NCBI GenBank assembly: GCA_035649435.1
Contig: DASRJO010000150.1
Coordinates: 1 to 36,982 of the forward strand
Reading direction: 5' to 3'
Length of the DNA stretch: 36,982 nucleotides
Source: DASRJW01 sp035649435
GTDB lineage: Bacteria; Krumholzibacteriota; Krumholzibacteriia; G020349025
Positions within the stretch are counted from its first letter, which is position 1. Every line of letters begins with the position of its first letter. The notes under the pieces are model-generated. The model ran no database searches. It was not told the DNA's origin and saw nothing but the letters and a program-made list of their open reading frames with translations. The translations under genes were made by a program, and so were the position numbers. Positions 16,351 through 23,782 of the stretch are shown here, in pieces.

Positions 16351-17379
16351 TCAGGACTCGAACACGGGATAACCGATGTCCACCAACTGACCGTCCGCGC
16401 GCATCGACTCGCAGGCGGCCTCGAGCACACGCACGACCGCCAAGCCTTCCTCGGAGTTCGAGCGCGGGTGCTGGCCGTTCTCGACGCAATCCACGAAGTG
16501 CCGGCACTCGACCTTGAGTGGTTCGGAATCGTCGAGGCGCGGGGTGAGAATGTCCCCGAAGCGATAGCTGAGCGAGAATTCACCGAAGTTGTCGTAGTGC
16601 GGCGGGACGTTCACGCCCTTGTCATAGACCCGGATCTTCTCCAGCGTCGAGACGTCGTCGTAGACCAGCATCTTGCGCGAACCGACGACGGTCGTGCGCC
16701 GAATCTTGCACGGGTCGAGCCAGCTGACGTGGATGTTGGCGATGACCCCATCGGGGTAGCTGAGATCGATGAAAGCCACGTCCTCGATTCCCGGCCGGAC
16801 CGAGCTCTTGCCATGGGCGGCGACGCGCTCGGGGCGGCTGCCGAGAACGTAGTTCATGATCGCAATGTCGTGCGGTGCCAGATCCCAGATCACGTTGATA
16901 TCGGGCTGGAACACTCCCAGGTTCACCCGCGTGCTGTTGATGTAATAGATCGTACCCAGCTCGCCGGCGCGGATGAGATCGCGGATCTTGTTCACCGCCG
17001 CGGTGTAGACGAAGGTGTGCCCAACCATGAGCGTGCGCCGCCGGGCGCTGGCCTCGGCCGCCAGTTGCATGCACTGGTCGCTCGACTGGGCCAGTGGTTT
17101 CTCGACGAACACGTGCTTGCCGGCGCGGAGCGCCGCCATCGCCAGCGCGTGATGGGTGGAAACCGGCGTGGCGATGGCCACGGCGCCGATTTCCGGATCG
17201 TCGAGGATCTCGTGCGGATCGCATGTCGTGCGCAACGTCGGGTAGAGATCGCGCATGTGCTCGAGACGCGCCGCATCGAGGTCGGCGCAGCGACTCACGC
17301 GCGAGCGCTGCGGGATCTGGAAGTTGCGGATGAGATTCGGCCCCCAATAGCCGCAGCCGATGACGCCGATGTGAAGCAC
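16351..17379 (-). CDS. Gfo/Idh/MocA-family NAD(P)-dependent sugar oxidoreductase
   Basis: 342 residues from the GTG at 17379 (VLHIGVIGCGYWGPNL), with GAGGGG seven bases upstream; an ATG at 17424 would overlap the preceding gene. The N-terminal Rossmann fold has GVIGCGYWG (about 5-13), and the family EKP motif occurs in HVFVEKPLA, whose Lys contributes to catalysis. DLAPHDIAIMNYVLG contains the conserved His of the C-terminal domain. Enzymes of this type next to a DegT aminotransferase (WbpB/WbpE, WlbA/WlbC) oxidise C3 of a UDP-sugar for later amination. That pairing occurs here with one sugar-transferase gene in between, so an amino-sugar pathway is a reasonable inference. No N-acetyltransferase for the final step is present in the window. 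Confidence 0.85.
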   Translation of the reverse strand: MLHIGVIGCGYWGPNLIRNFQIPQRSRVSRCADLDAARLEHMRDLYPTLRTTCDPHEILDDPEIGAVAIATPVSTHHALAMAALRAGKHVFVEKPLAQSSDQCMQLAAEASARRRTLMVGHTFVYTAAVNKIRDLIRAGELGTIYYINSTRVNLGVFQPDINVIWDLAPHDIAIMNYVLGSRPERVAAHGKSSVRPGIEDVAFIDLSYPDGVIANIHVSWLDPCKIRRTTVVGSRKMLVYDDVSTLEKIRVYDKGVNVPPHYDNFGEFSLSYRFGDILTPRLDDSEPLKVECRHFVDCVENGQHPRSNSEEGLAVVRVLEAACESMRADGQLVDIGYPVFES

Positions 17380-17407
17380 GGATGTCCCCTCGTCTTGCCA
17401 GCCGTTG

Positions 17408-18244
17408 TCAGTACGCCCCGTCACCCTTGACCATGACCGGCAAGGTGCGGGCCATGATCCACAAGTCCATGAGCGTGCTGCGATGATCGATGTAATAGAG
17501 ATCGAGCTGCACCATCTCGTCGAATGGCACGCTGCTCCGGCCGCTGACTTGCCACAGTCCGGTGATCCCGGGCTTGGCGGTCAGCCGACGCTTGTGCCAG
17601 TCCTGATAGTGCTCGAGTTCGTACAGCACCGGCGGGCGTGGCCCCACGAGACTCATCTCGCCGCGCAGGACATTGAGGATCTGCGGCAGCTCGTCCAGAC
17701 TGGTGCGGCGCAGCATTTGACCCACGCGCGTGATGCGCGGGTCGCGTGTCATCTTGTACACGGTGGAGCCCGCACTCTCGCGCGCGTGCCCGTTGCCGTT
17801 GGCCTCGGCATGATGGCCACGGCCGTTGCCGTTGCCATGGCCGTGGGCGCCATGACCATTGCCGTTGCCGCAAATGAAGTTACGTGCGAACTCGCGATGC
17901 GGGCCGTCGTCGGAGTTGTGCTGCATGGTGCGGAACTTGTAGCAGCGGAAGGCGCGCCCGCCACGCCCGACACGTTGCTGCACGAAGAACACGGGACCGG
18001 AAGACGTCGCCTTGATGCACAGGGCGACGAGGAGGAAGAGCGGCGCCGTGATCAGCAGGATGAGACCGGCGACGCCGAAGTCCAACACTTGTTTCAAGGT
18101 CAGGCTGGCGCGGGGCCAATGCCCGAGCGAGGGTGTGGATGGCATCCCGACGGCGAAGCCGTCTCCCACGGTCGGGGTGTGGAGAGGCGGTGCTGCGGGA
18201 GACCGGGTCCTGGCTTTGGCTGTGATCAGCGAAGTCGGTGTCAT
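17408..18244 (-). CDS. Undecaprenyl-phosphate sugar-1-phosphate transferase (short form) with Gly/Asn/His-rich insertion
   Basis: 278 residues. It starts a glycan by moving a sugar-1-phosphate from a nucleotide sugar to undecaprenyl phosphate at the inner membrane. One hydrophobic segment (about 54-77) precedes the catalytic core: QQRVGRGGRAFRCYKFRTM (89-107), RDPRITRVGQMLRRTSLDELPQ (168-188, with the Asp-Glu of the active site) and SLVGPRPPV (198-206). The four-helix N-terminal domain of WbaP-type enzymes is absent, as in PglC. Unusually, residues 126-154 are a 29-residue low-complexity stretch with 11 Gly, 6 Asn and 6 His, inserted inside the catalytic domain between FRTM and the RDPRITRVG motif. 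The neighbouring paralogue at 20875-21600 has no such insert. The ATG at 18244 is 15 bases after the aminotransferase stop. Confidence 0.9.
   Translation of the reverse strand: MTPTSLITAKARTRSPAAPPLHTPTVGDGFAVGMPSTPSLGHWPRASLTLKQVLDFGVAGLILLITAPLFLLVALCIKATSSGPVFFVQQRVGRGGRAFRCYKFRTMQHNSDDGPHREFARNFICGNGNGHGAHGHGNGNGRGHHAEANGNGHARESAGSTVYKMTRDPRITRVGQMLRRTSLDELPQILNVLRGEMSLVGPRPPVLYELEHYQDWHKRRLTAKPGITGLWQVSGRSSVPFDEMVQLDLYYIDHRSTLMDLWIMARTLPVMVKGDGAY
17783..17869 (-). repeat. Low-complexity coding repeat (Gly/Asn/His-rich insertion)
   Basis: Encodes residues 126-154 of the sugar transferase. On the plus strand CCGTTGCC recurs three times with degenerate copies between, consistent with growth by slippage. 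The reading frame of the enzyme is preserved across it. Confidence 0.75.
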
Positions 18245-18259
18245 GGTGGGTTGTCTCCG

Positions 18260-19378
18260 TCATCCGCTCAGCGAAGCGGCTTGTGTCATCACCTCGCACA
18301 CCTGTTCGATGTGCGCCTCGGTCAACTCGGGGTACATCGGCAGAGAAAGGATTTCCTCTGCCAGAAGCTCGGCATTCGGATAGCTGCCTGGCCCCAGGCC
18401 CAAGAACGCATAGGCCGCGCTCTGGTGGATGGGAACCGGGTAATGCAAACCGAACCCGATGCCATGGTCTCGCAACGCATGCACGACGGCGGAACGTCGG
18501 GGATGCCTGACCACGTAGAGGTGGTACACATGATCCTCTTCGGCGGCCAACGGTGCCGGAAGGCGAAATTCCGAACCGCGCAAGGCCGCGTCGTAGAGCG
18601 CCGCCACCCGACGCCGGCCTGCATTCCATGATTCGAGGTGCGGCAGCTTGACGCGCAGCACTGCGGCTTGCAGCGAGTCCAAGCGCGCGTTGGTGCCGAT
18701 CCGCACGTGGTCGTACTTGGCGATCTGGCCATGGTCGCGCAGCTGCCGAATGGCCGTGGCGAGGACCGCGTCCCGTGTGGTGACGGCTCCTGCATCGCCG
18801 AACGCACCGAGGTTCTTGCCCGGATAGAAGCTCCAGGCGGCAGCGATCCCCACGCTCCCGACTGGCCGGCGAGCGAACCGGGCTCCGTGCGCCTGACAGG
18901 CATCTTCGATCAGGTGAATGCCGCGCTCGCGCGCCAGCCGCTGCAGTGCCTCTAGCGGCGCGGTGCGCCCGAACAGGTGCACGGCGACGACGGCACGAGT
19001 GCGAGGGGTGATCGCAGCCGCCACACGCGCCGGGTCGATCTGCTGCGTTTCCAAGTCGACATCGGCGAACACCGGTTTCGCGCCCACGAGGGAGATGCTT
19101 TCGGCCGTGGCGATGAAGGTGTTCGGCTGCAGGATGACCTCGTCGCCCGGTCCGATGTCGAGTCCGCGCAAAATCAGCACCAACGCCGACGTGCCGGAAT
19201 CGACTCCGATCGCGTGCTCGACTTCGCACGCGCGCGCGAATTCTGCTTCGAACGCGGGAACTTCGGGGCCGAGGATGAAGCCGCACGAATCCACGACGCG
19301 GCGGATCGCCGCGTCCAGTTCGTTCCTCAGGGGCGTTATCTGGCTGTGCAAGTCAAGGAACGGAACCTGTGACGGCAT
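18260..19378 (-). CDS. DegT/DnrJ/EryC1/StrS-family sugar aminotransferase
   Basis: 372 residues from the ATG at 19378 (MPSQVPFLDLHSQI). This PLP enzyme aminates a keto-sugar nucleotide in the cytoplasm. The PLP Lys is K188 in SFYPGKNLGAFGDAGAV, the ring-binding Asp is D159 in LIEDACQAHGA, and GVDSGTSALVLIL (58-70) binds the PLP phosphate. Length matches the family. It sits upstream of a sugar transferase and a Gfo/Idh oxidoreductase, which fits amino-sugar synthesis for an exported glycan. An extended -10 promoter lies only seven to eight bases upstream of the ATG and no ribosome site is present, so the transcript may be leaderless. ATG at 19387 is an alternative start but overlaps the -10 box. 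Confidence 0.9.
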   Translation of the reverse strand: MPSQVPFLDLHSQITPLRNELDAAIRRVVDSCGFILGPEVPAFEAEFARACEVEHAIGVDSGTSALVLILRGLDIGPGDEVILQPNTFIATAESISLVGAKPVFADVDLETQQIDPARVAAAITPRTRAVVAVHLFGRTAPLEALQRLARERGIHLIEDACQAHGARFARRPVGSVGIAAAWSFYPGKNLGAFGDAGAVTTRDAVLATAIRQLRDHGQIAKYDHVRIGTNARLDSLQAAVLRVKLPHLESWNAGRRRVAALYDAALRGSEFRLPAPLAAEEDHVYHLYVVRHPRRSAVVHALRDHGIGFGLHYPVPIHQSAAYAFLGLGPGSYPNAELLAEEILSLPMYPELTEAHIEQVCEVMTQAASLSG

Positions 19379-19385
19379 GGGAGGC

Positions 19386-19394
19386 ATTATAACA
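19386..19394 (-). promoter_or_regulatory. Extended -10 promoter of the aminotransferase gene (leaderless start)
   Basis: TGTTATAAT (19394-19386) is a perfect extended -10 element. Transcription should begin near 19379, at the ATG of the aminotransferase (19378). No good -35 hexamer is present at 16-18 bases; the best is TGGTTG. Confidence 0.55.
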
Positions 19395-19541
19395 CCCGCC
19401 CTAGTGCGCAACCACTACAAGCGCTGGATGCGAGGTTCCGAACCCGTTGTTGCGACGGAAGCTCCGCGTGCGCCTCGCGAACGACCCGGATGGGGTCCTC
19501 GACAGGCTCTCGTTCAAGAGCTGGAAGGTTTCGTCGCAGGC

Positions 19542-20864
19542 TCATGGCGACTCCCAGATCTCGAGCCCGTTGGCTGGCACGCGCACGGCCTGCGCATATG
19601 CATAGTCGCGCTTCGCCAACCCGTCGCGTGCGAACTCGCCGGCCTCTGCCGCGTCGGTGAAATCGCCCACCAGAACACGGGTCCATTCTCGGCCGTGTGA
19701 CAGGGCGGACTGCAGGTAGAGCCGGCGGCCTGGCGGCAGCTTGAGCGAGCGGGCAAAGTCCTCCGCTTCGCGTCGCTCTTGATACGACGCGAGATGCACC
19801 AGGATCTTGGCGTTGGCCGCGGGCTGCATCCCCTGCGTGCTGGGCTGCATTGTTTGCGGGGTTGGCTGCTCCGCCGAGGCCGCGGAAGCGATTCCCGCGA
19901 GCGACGGGCTCCGCCCCACGTTCGAGCGCGCCGGTCGCGTTCCCATGTATGTCGCGAACACCACCGCGCCGATGCCCACGACCGCGCCGGCCCCGACCCA
20001 GAGTCGTTGCCACGGGCCCGAAGGTCGGGTGCCGCGCAGTCGCAAGCCCATTTCGCGCGCATCGACGGTCCGCATCGCTTCGCGGACGTGCTTGGTCGTG
20101 ACCGTGCCAGTCTCCTCGACGAAGGCGATGAGGAGCGAGGCATCGCAGATCTTGTTGATGTCCCGCGGCACCCCCCGCGTCAGGCGATGGATGACCAGTG
20201 CCGCCTCGGAGGTGAAGGCGACGGGTCGCCCCGGGTTCGCCATGTTCAGCCGATGGGCGATGTACTGCCCCGTTTCTTCGCGGGTCAAAGGTCCGAGGTG
20301 GATGAACAACTCGACGCGCTGACGCAGCTGGCGCAGGGAGTGCGATTCGAGGAGCGCCAGAAGTTCCGGCTGTGCCACGAGCACGATGTGCAGCAGTTTT
20401 TCGTGGCGGGTTTCGAGGTTGGTGAGTAGTCGCAGCTCCTCCAGCGCCTCGGGCGATAGAACTTGCGCCTCGTCGACGAACAGCACCGTGCGGCGGCCGG
20501 CCTGACGATGGCGCAACAGGTCATCGTAGAGAGCGCGCGTCAGCTCGAGTTTGCTCTCGCCTTGAACCTGGCAATGGAGCTCGTCGGCCAGCGCGCGCAA
20601 CAATTGCGCACCGCTCAGCGAAGGGTTGAACAAATATGCGGTCCGCACGTCACCGCGCGCCTCGTCGAGGCAGCGGTTGACGAGTGTGGTCTTGCCGGTG
20701 CCGACCTCCCCCGTCATGACCACGATGCCCTTGCCGTCGCGCACCGCATATTCGAGTCGCGTCAAACCCTCGCGCGCGCTCTCCGACACAAACAACATGC
20801 TCGGGTCGGCAACGAGCCGGAAGGGCGATTTGACGAAACGATAGTAGCTCTCGTACACGGCCAT
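19542..20864 (-). CDS. ExeA/GspA-like AAA ATPase with transmembrane segment and SPOR domain
   Basis: 440 residues. Residues 1-270 form an ExeA-type AAA ATPase: the opening YYRFVKSPFRLVADPSMLF is typical, Walker A GEVGTGKTT is at 52-60, Walker B VLFVDEAQ at 127-134, and the winged region has GVPRDINKICDASL (231-244). A membrane helix (about 288-308) is followed by a Pro/Gln/Ser linker and a C-terminal SPOR domain (about 353-427). ATPase should be cytoplasmic and SPOR periplasmic, so the protein could couple nucleotide hydrolysis to peptidoglycan binding. Relatives of the ATPase sit in type II secretion (ExeA) and in exopolysaccharide/exosortase loci. The ATG at 20864 is ten bases after the stop of the upstream sugar transferase gene. 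No secretin or exosortase gene is in the window. Confidence 0.85.
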   Translation of the reverse strand: MAVYESYYRFVKSPFRLVADPSMLFVSESAREGLTRLEYAVRDGKGIVVMTGEVGTGKTTLVNRCLDEARGDVRTAYLFNPSLSGAQLLRALADELHCQVQGESKLELTRALYDDLLRHRQAGRRTVLFVDEAQVLSPEALEELRLLTNLETRHEKLLHIVLVAQPELLALLESHSLRQLRQRVELFIHLGPLTREETGQYIAHRLNMANPGRPVAFTSEAALVIHRLTRGVPRDINKICDASLLIAFVEETGTVTTKHVREAMRTVDAREMGLRLRGTRPSGPWQRLWVGAGAVVGIGAVVFATYMGTRPARSNVGRSPSLAGIASAASAEQPTPQTMQPSTQGMQPAANAKILVHLASYQERREAEDFARSLKLPPGRRLYLQSALSHGREWTRVLVGDFTDAAEAGEFARDGLAKRDYAYAQAVRVPANGLEIWESP

Positions 20865-20874
20865 CCTCTTGCGA

Positions 20875-21600
20875 TCAATACGCGCCCTTGCGGGCGATCA
20901 CCGCCGGCAAGGTATGCAACACGATCCACAGGTCGAACATCAGACCGCGTCGGCGCAAGTACTCGAGGTCGAGTCGCATCCATTCATCGAAGCCGACGTG
21001 ACTGCGGCCGGCGATCTGCCACAGACAGGTGATGCCGGGCTTGATCTCGAGCCGGCGCCGGTGCCACGGAGCGTAGAGCTCGACCTCGGCAGGGATCTGC
21101 GGTCGCGGCCCGACGACGGACATGGTGCCCTGCAACACACAAAGGAGCTGCGGAACCTCGTCCAAGCTGCTGCGGCGCAAAAATGACCCGACGCGTGTGA
21201 TGCGCGGATCATCGCGGATCTTGAATGCGGGCCCTGACGCCTCGTTGAGCCCCGCCAGAGTCGCTTTCATCGACTCGGCGTCCTGGACCATCGAACGGAA
21301 CTTGTAACAGGTGAACAGCCTGCCCTTCCGGCCCACGCGCCGTTGCGCGAAGAGCACCGCACCGGGTGAATCGAGCTTGATGAGCGCGATCACGAACGGC
21401 AGGAGCGGCAGAAGAAGGACGAGGCCGCAGAGGGCGAACACCAGATCGAACAGGCGCTTGCCGATCCGGTAGGCGACTGGGTCGCTGAGCTCGAACTGCC
21501 AATCCGGTGCCGCCTGCACCACGGAGGGGCGCGGGCAGTCCGATTCCACAGGCAGGGTCTGCAACCTCGAAACGGAGGACACGCGCCCTTCTTCCTTCAC
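20875..21600 (-). CDS. Undecaprenyl-phosphate sugar-1-phosphate transferase (short form)
   Basis: 241 residues from a GTG at 21600; a second GTG at 21582, with GAAGG upstream, is a good alternative. One hydrophobic segment (about 49-73) is followed by the catalytic core: QRRVGRKGRLFTCYKFRSM, DDPRITRVGSFLRRSSLDEVPQ, SVVGPRPQ and GITCLWQIAGRS. It should transfer a sugar-1-phosphate to undecaprenyl phosphate at the inner membrane. It lacks the four-helix WbaP domain. It is similar along its length to the enzyme at 17408-18244, but has a normal short linker in place of the Gly/Asn/His insertion. It is the first gene after a strong promoter with an operator-like repeat, with a leader of about 150 bases. 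Confidence 0.9.
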   Translation of the reverse strand: MKEEGRVSSVSRLQTLPVESDCPRPSVVQAAPDWQFELSDPVAYRIGKRLFDLVFALCGLVLLLPLLPFVIALIKLDSPGAVLFAQRRVGRKGRLFTCYKFRSMVQDAESMKATLAGLNEASGPAFKIRDDPRITRVGSFLRRSSLDEVPQLLCVLQGTMSVVGPRPQIPAEVELYAPWHRRRLEIKPGITCLWQIAGRSHVGFDEWMRLDLEYLRRRGLMFDLWIVLHTLPAVIARKGAY

Positions 21601-21755
21601 ACAAGCTGTTGGGTCGATGCGCTGTCACACCGCGACTTGTCCCGCATGCTCACCCGGCGACGTGCGGGCCATGGTCGTGGCGCTGGCGAAAGACTCGATA
21701 GCGAAGGGGGCTCGTGAACCTCCGAGGAACGCTTGAGAATCGTGCTCGGCGGCGG

Positions 21756-21785
21756 AGTATATCAACCCAAGTGGTTGACTGTCAA
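21756..21785 (-). promoter_or_regulatory. Promoter of the polysaccharide operon
   Basis: Perfect -35 TTGACA (21785-21780) and -10 TATACT (21761-21756), 18 bases apart, on the minus strand. Transcription should begin near 21749 and read into the sugar transferase at 21600. Confidence 0.75.
21762..21778 (-). promoter_or_regulatory. Operator-like inverted repeat inside the promoter spacer
   Basis: TCAACC-ACTTG-GGTTGA is a perfect 6-bp inverted repeat that fills the promoter spacer, starting next to the -10 box and ending one base short of the -35. A second short palindrome, TTGAC-T-GTCAA (21775-21785), overlaps the -35. A bound regulator here would block RNA polymerase. Confidence 0.5.
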
Positions 21786-21799
21786 ACAACTCCCCGTTT

Positions 21800-21825
21800 G
21801 GCAGTGGTTCAATTCACCCACTGCC
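21800..21825. other. Inverted repeat upstream of the promoter
   Basis: 8-bp perfect arms GGCAGTGG / CCACTGCC with a ten-base AT-rich loop, 31 bases downstream of the stop of the gene at 21856 and 15 bases upstream of the -35 box. It has no T run, so it is either a weak terminator of the upstream gene or a regulator site. Confidence 0.45.
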
Positions 21826-21855
21826 GCCGAAGGTCGCCGAGTCTTAGGAGGCGCG

Positions 21856-22821
21856 TCACCGAGTCGCCGCCGCGGAATCGGGGTCGCCATCGGTGAGCAA
21901 GGCGTGGAGGAGGGGGATCAGGATCTCGTGGTGGCCGACGATCGGAAGGCCGCGGCCGGAGGTCTGGGTCGGGCGCCGGAGGACGTTCTCCGCCGGCCGG
22001 TAGTGTTGCAGCATGTCCAGGTTCGCTGTGGTGAAGTCGCGGACGGGGCCGAGGACGTTGCGTGCCACGGTCAAGGCCTTGAGGAACACCTCCGGCATCA
22101 CCACCGCCGAGCCGAGGTTCACCACCACCCCACCCTGGTTGAGACCGCCGAGCGCGGCGGCCAGGATGCGAAAATCGCGCAAGGACAGCTCGCCCATGCT
22201 GGCGCCGCAGGCCTCGGGGTGTTGGTGCAGGATGTCGCCTCCGATCGAGACGTGCACGGTGAAGGGAACGGCGGCGCGGTAAGCCTGGGCGAGCAAGCTC
22301 GCCTCTGCATGCGGCGCCTGCGCCTCCTGCAGCGCGCGTCCCAGGCACTCCCCCATGCCTTCTTTGCGTTCACGGCCCTGGCGAAAGGCTTGGAACATGA
22401 AAGCCGGGGTCTCCCGCACCATGCCGAAGATACCGCGCTCCAAGGTGTCCGCCACATCCTCCGAAGTACGGCCGAACAATGACGCCTCCACATCGTGGAT
22501 GGTGCAGGAGCCATTGCTGGCAAAGTGCGTAATGAAACCGCGCCGCATGAGATCGACGAGGTACGGCGAGACGCCTGTCTTCATCACGTGGCCGCCGAGC
22601 ATGAACAAGCGCGTCTTCCCCGCGGCGCGGGCGGCGCGCAGCCGCTCGACCAGCGTCTGCAAATGTTCTGCCGCCAGCAGCCCGGGCAGGCGCGCGAGCC
22701 ACGCTGCCGCTCCAGGCAACGGCCCGGGTCGGCCGAATTGCTCGACGCTCACCTTGCTGTCACGTTCGTGGATGCTGACCGTCTGCACGCGGGACAAGTC
22801 GATTTCATCGTAGCGCGACAT
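21856..22821 (-). CDS. Conserved protein of unknown function (GGHVMKTG family)
   Basis: 321 residues from the ATG at 22821, with GAGGTGA five bases upstream. I recognise the pattern as a widespread uncharacterised bacterial family but not a function. Conserved-looking blocks are LFMLGGHVMKTGVSPYLVDL, RRGFITHFASNGSCTIHDVE, LFGRTSEDVADTLERGIFGM, VHVSIGGDILHQHPEACGAS and LGSAVVMPEVFLKALTVARN, and the end reads IVGHHEILIPLLHALL. His, Asp and Gly clusters (GGDILHQHP) suggest a metal- or nucleotide-binding enzyme with a Rossmann-like core. A distant relation to deoxyhypusine-synthase-like proteins is only a thought. No signal peptide or membrane segment is seen. It follows the DUF3108 gene by four bases and ends the heptose/LPS gene series. 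Confidence 0.7.
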   Translation of the reverse strand: MSRYDEIDLSRVQTVSIHERDSKVSVEQFGRPGPLPGAAAWLARLPGLLAAEHLQTLVERLRAARAAGKTRLFMLGGHVMKTGVSPYLVDLMRRGFITHFASNGSCTIHDVEASLFGRTSEDVADTLERGIFGMVRETPAFMFQAFRQGRERKEGMGECLGRALQEAQAPHAEASLLAQAYRAAVPFTVHVSIGGDILHQHPEACGASMGELSLRDFRILAAALGGLNQGGVVVNLGSAVVMPEVFLKALTVARNVLGPVRDFTTANLDMLQHYRPAENVLRRPTQTSGRGLPIVGHHEILIPLLHALLTDGDPDSAAATR

Positions 22822-22825
22822 TCCA

Positions 22826-23701
22826 TCACCTCGTTGTCGAGACCATGGCCGGGGGCACGGTGCCGCCGGCGCCGAGGCGAAAATCGTCGAGGACCGCGGC
22901 GATGGCGCCGACGAGCACTTGCGATTTCATCAACACCGGCATGCGCACGGCGTCGTCGGTGATCCACACCTCGAGCCGTCCCTTCTGCTTGAACACGGCC
23001 TCGCCGAGCAGCATTGGCTCGAGCACCAGGCAGTCGAACGTGCCGGCGTCCACCGTGATGCGCTCGCGCCGGTGCACCTTGACCTCCATGGCGTAGTTCT
23101 TGCCGTTGTCGTGATTCGGAATATAGATGGATTGCCCGACCGCGAGGTCCAAGGTGCGCACGTAATAGAACGAGGACAGCACGTCTTGGACGTTCTCCAG
23201 GACCTCGCACTCGCGTTTGCCGTCGATGGATGCAACATGACGTTCCTGGTCGAACACGACCCACAGATCGCGGTTGTACTTGCCTTCACGCAGGTGCTTC
23301 TCGAAGCGGACGGAACGCAGGTGCAACGTGTCGAGGAAAGACTCGACGCGGTCGTTGACCTCGAACACGGTCGAGAACATCTTGCTCGAGCGTGCTGTCG
23401 TGACGCAGTGATAGGTTGGACGGCCTTCGCGCATGCGGATCGTGGGGTCGATGGCCATGGTGGCGCGGCCCGCCGTCACCAGGCCGTATTGGACCGAGAA
23501 CTCCAGCTGCTCACCGGGAGCGAAGCCGACCCGGCTCGGGAGGCGAGGCGGCATCGGGTCGGGGATCTTCCCGATCGTGCCGCATTCTTCCGGGGACTGC
23601 GCCGGAAGGGCACGCGGCAGGAACACCACGGCGCTTGCGAGCAGCAGTAGCGCACTCGCCCAGGTTCCTGGCACTCCCTCACCACCCGCTCTTCGGCTCA
23701 T
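22826..23701 (-). CDS. DUF3108-family periplasmic protein
   Basis: 291 residues with a Sec signal peptide (about 1-34: SALLLLASAVVFLPRALPA). The mature part follows the DUF3108 pattern: GEQLEFSVQYGLVTAGRATMAI at the start, RSSKMFSTVFEVNDRVESFLD, the REGKYNRDLWVVFDQ block, then VLSSFYYVRTLDLAVGQSIYIPNHDNGKNYAMEVKV and a C-terminal LEVWITDDAVRMPVLMKSQV. Proteins of this family are secreted, predicted to be beta-rich and of unknown biochemical function. It lies between a GT9 glycosyltransferase gene (81 bases upstream) and the unknown protein at 21856 (four bases downstream), which suggests a role linked to the envelope. Confidence 0.85.
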   Translation of the reverse strand: MSRRAGGEGVPGTWASALLLLASAVVFLPRALPAQSPEECGTIGKIPDPMPPRLPSRVGFAPGEQLEFSVQYGLVTAGRATMAIDPTIRMREGRPTYHCVTTARSSKMFSTVFEVNDRVESFLDTLHLRSVRFEKHLREGKYNRDLWVVFDQERHVASIDGKRECEVLENVQDVLSSFYYVRTLDLAVGQSIYIPNHDNGKNYAMEVKVHRRERITVDAGTFDCLVLEPMLLGEAVFKQKGRLEVWITDDAVRMPVLMKSQVLVGAIAAVLDDFRLGAGGTVPPAMVSTTR

Positions 23702-23782
23702 CCCTTCCGTCCCTGGCTCAGTCCTCCAACCCCCCCGGCAGCGCCCCGGTTCCAGGGGGCCCCGGCCAGACCTCGACCCACG

